Origin: JBMNTU01 sp050945895
GTDB taxonomy: Bacteria; Bacillota; Clostridia; Christensenellales; Christensenellaceae
Direction of reading: 5' to 3'
DNA length: 5,488 nucleotides
NCBI GenBank assembly: GCA_050945895.1
Contig: JBMNTU010000117.1
Location: 1-5,488, forward strand
In this document: in pieces, positions 5,367-5,488 of the stretch
Layout: every line of letters starts with the position of its first letter
Position numbering within the stretch: position 1 is the first letter of the stretch
Program-made: the position numbers and the translations under genes
The notes under the pieces: model-generated
Database searches by the model: none
Told to the model about the DNA's origin: nothing
Seen by the model: only the letters and a program-made list of their open reading frames with translations

Positions 5367-5488
5367 ATGAAAAGAGGAAAAAAGTATTTAGATAGCGTAA
5401 AGACGTACGACAAGCAGAACCTGTTTGATATTGAAGAGGGCATTGACGTATGCCTGAATACTGCCAAAGCCAATTTTGACGAAACGAT
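5367..5488 (+). CDS. rplA: 50S ribosomal protein L1 (uL1), N-terminal part
   Basis: The first 40 codons of a uL1 gene are present before the window ends. The start MKRGKKYLDSVKTYDK and the later AKANFDET match the family's N-terminus (MKRGKKY..., then a TAKFDET-like strand). L1 binds 23S rRNA at the mobile L1 stalk, helps release deacylated tRNA from the E site, and in many bacteria represses its own operon. The ATG at 5367 is 4 nt after the rplK stop, and its GGAGG (5353-5357) lies inside the end of rplK, suggesting translational coupling. The rest of the gene lies beyond the right edge. Confidence 0.94.
   Translation, partial: MKRGKKYLDSVKTYDKQNLFDIEEGIDVCLNTAKANFDET

Overview
The window looks like a chromosomal segment from a Gram-positive anaerobe of the Firmicutes, class Clostridia. 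Three things point there. The ribosomal gene order is rpmG-secE-nusG-rplK-rplA, SecE is the short single-span form, and L33 carries four cysteines. There is also a modular surface protein made of Listeria-Bacteroides, Big_2 and DUF4214 repeats, a combination common in gut Clostridia. The genus cannot be fixed from sequence alone; a Christensenella-like lineage is a guess.

Left part (1-2034): the 3' end of a large gene for an exported modular protein, cut by the window edge. It ends in one Listeria-Bacteroides repeat, three bacterial Ig-like domains and four DUF4214 units. A gap of 277 bp follows, holding a doubtful 27-codon basic ORF and a hairpin terminator. The hairpin lies between this gene and the convergent aldo/keto reductase.

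Middle (2035-3729): a complete minus-strand aldo/keto reductase with an intact catalytic tetrad, then about 690 bp with no convincing protein gene. The first part of this gap is very A/T-rich. The second part holds two near-consensus sigma-A promoters facing right, each followed by a terminator-like hairpin. The second promoter is the likely source of the ribosomal operon. Its transcript meets an intrinsic terminator almost at once, which suggests attenuation or a short RNA.

Right part (3730-5488): a tightly packed operon for translation, secretion and transcription elongation: rpmG (L33), secE, nusG, rplK (L11) and the start of rplA (L1). The rplK leader can fold into a two-helix element placed where L1 autoregulation would be expected. 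NusG carries an acidic N-terminal extension of about 55 residues that standard NusG lacks.

I found no CRISPR array, tRNA, rRNA, transposase or defence system. The points most worth a second look are the double promoter-hairpin leader before rpmG, the NusG extension and the architecture of the surface protein.
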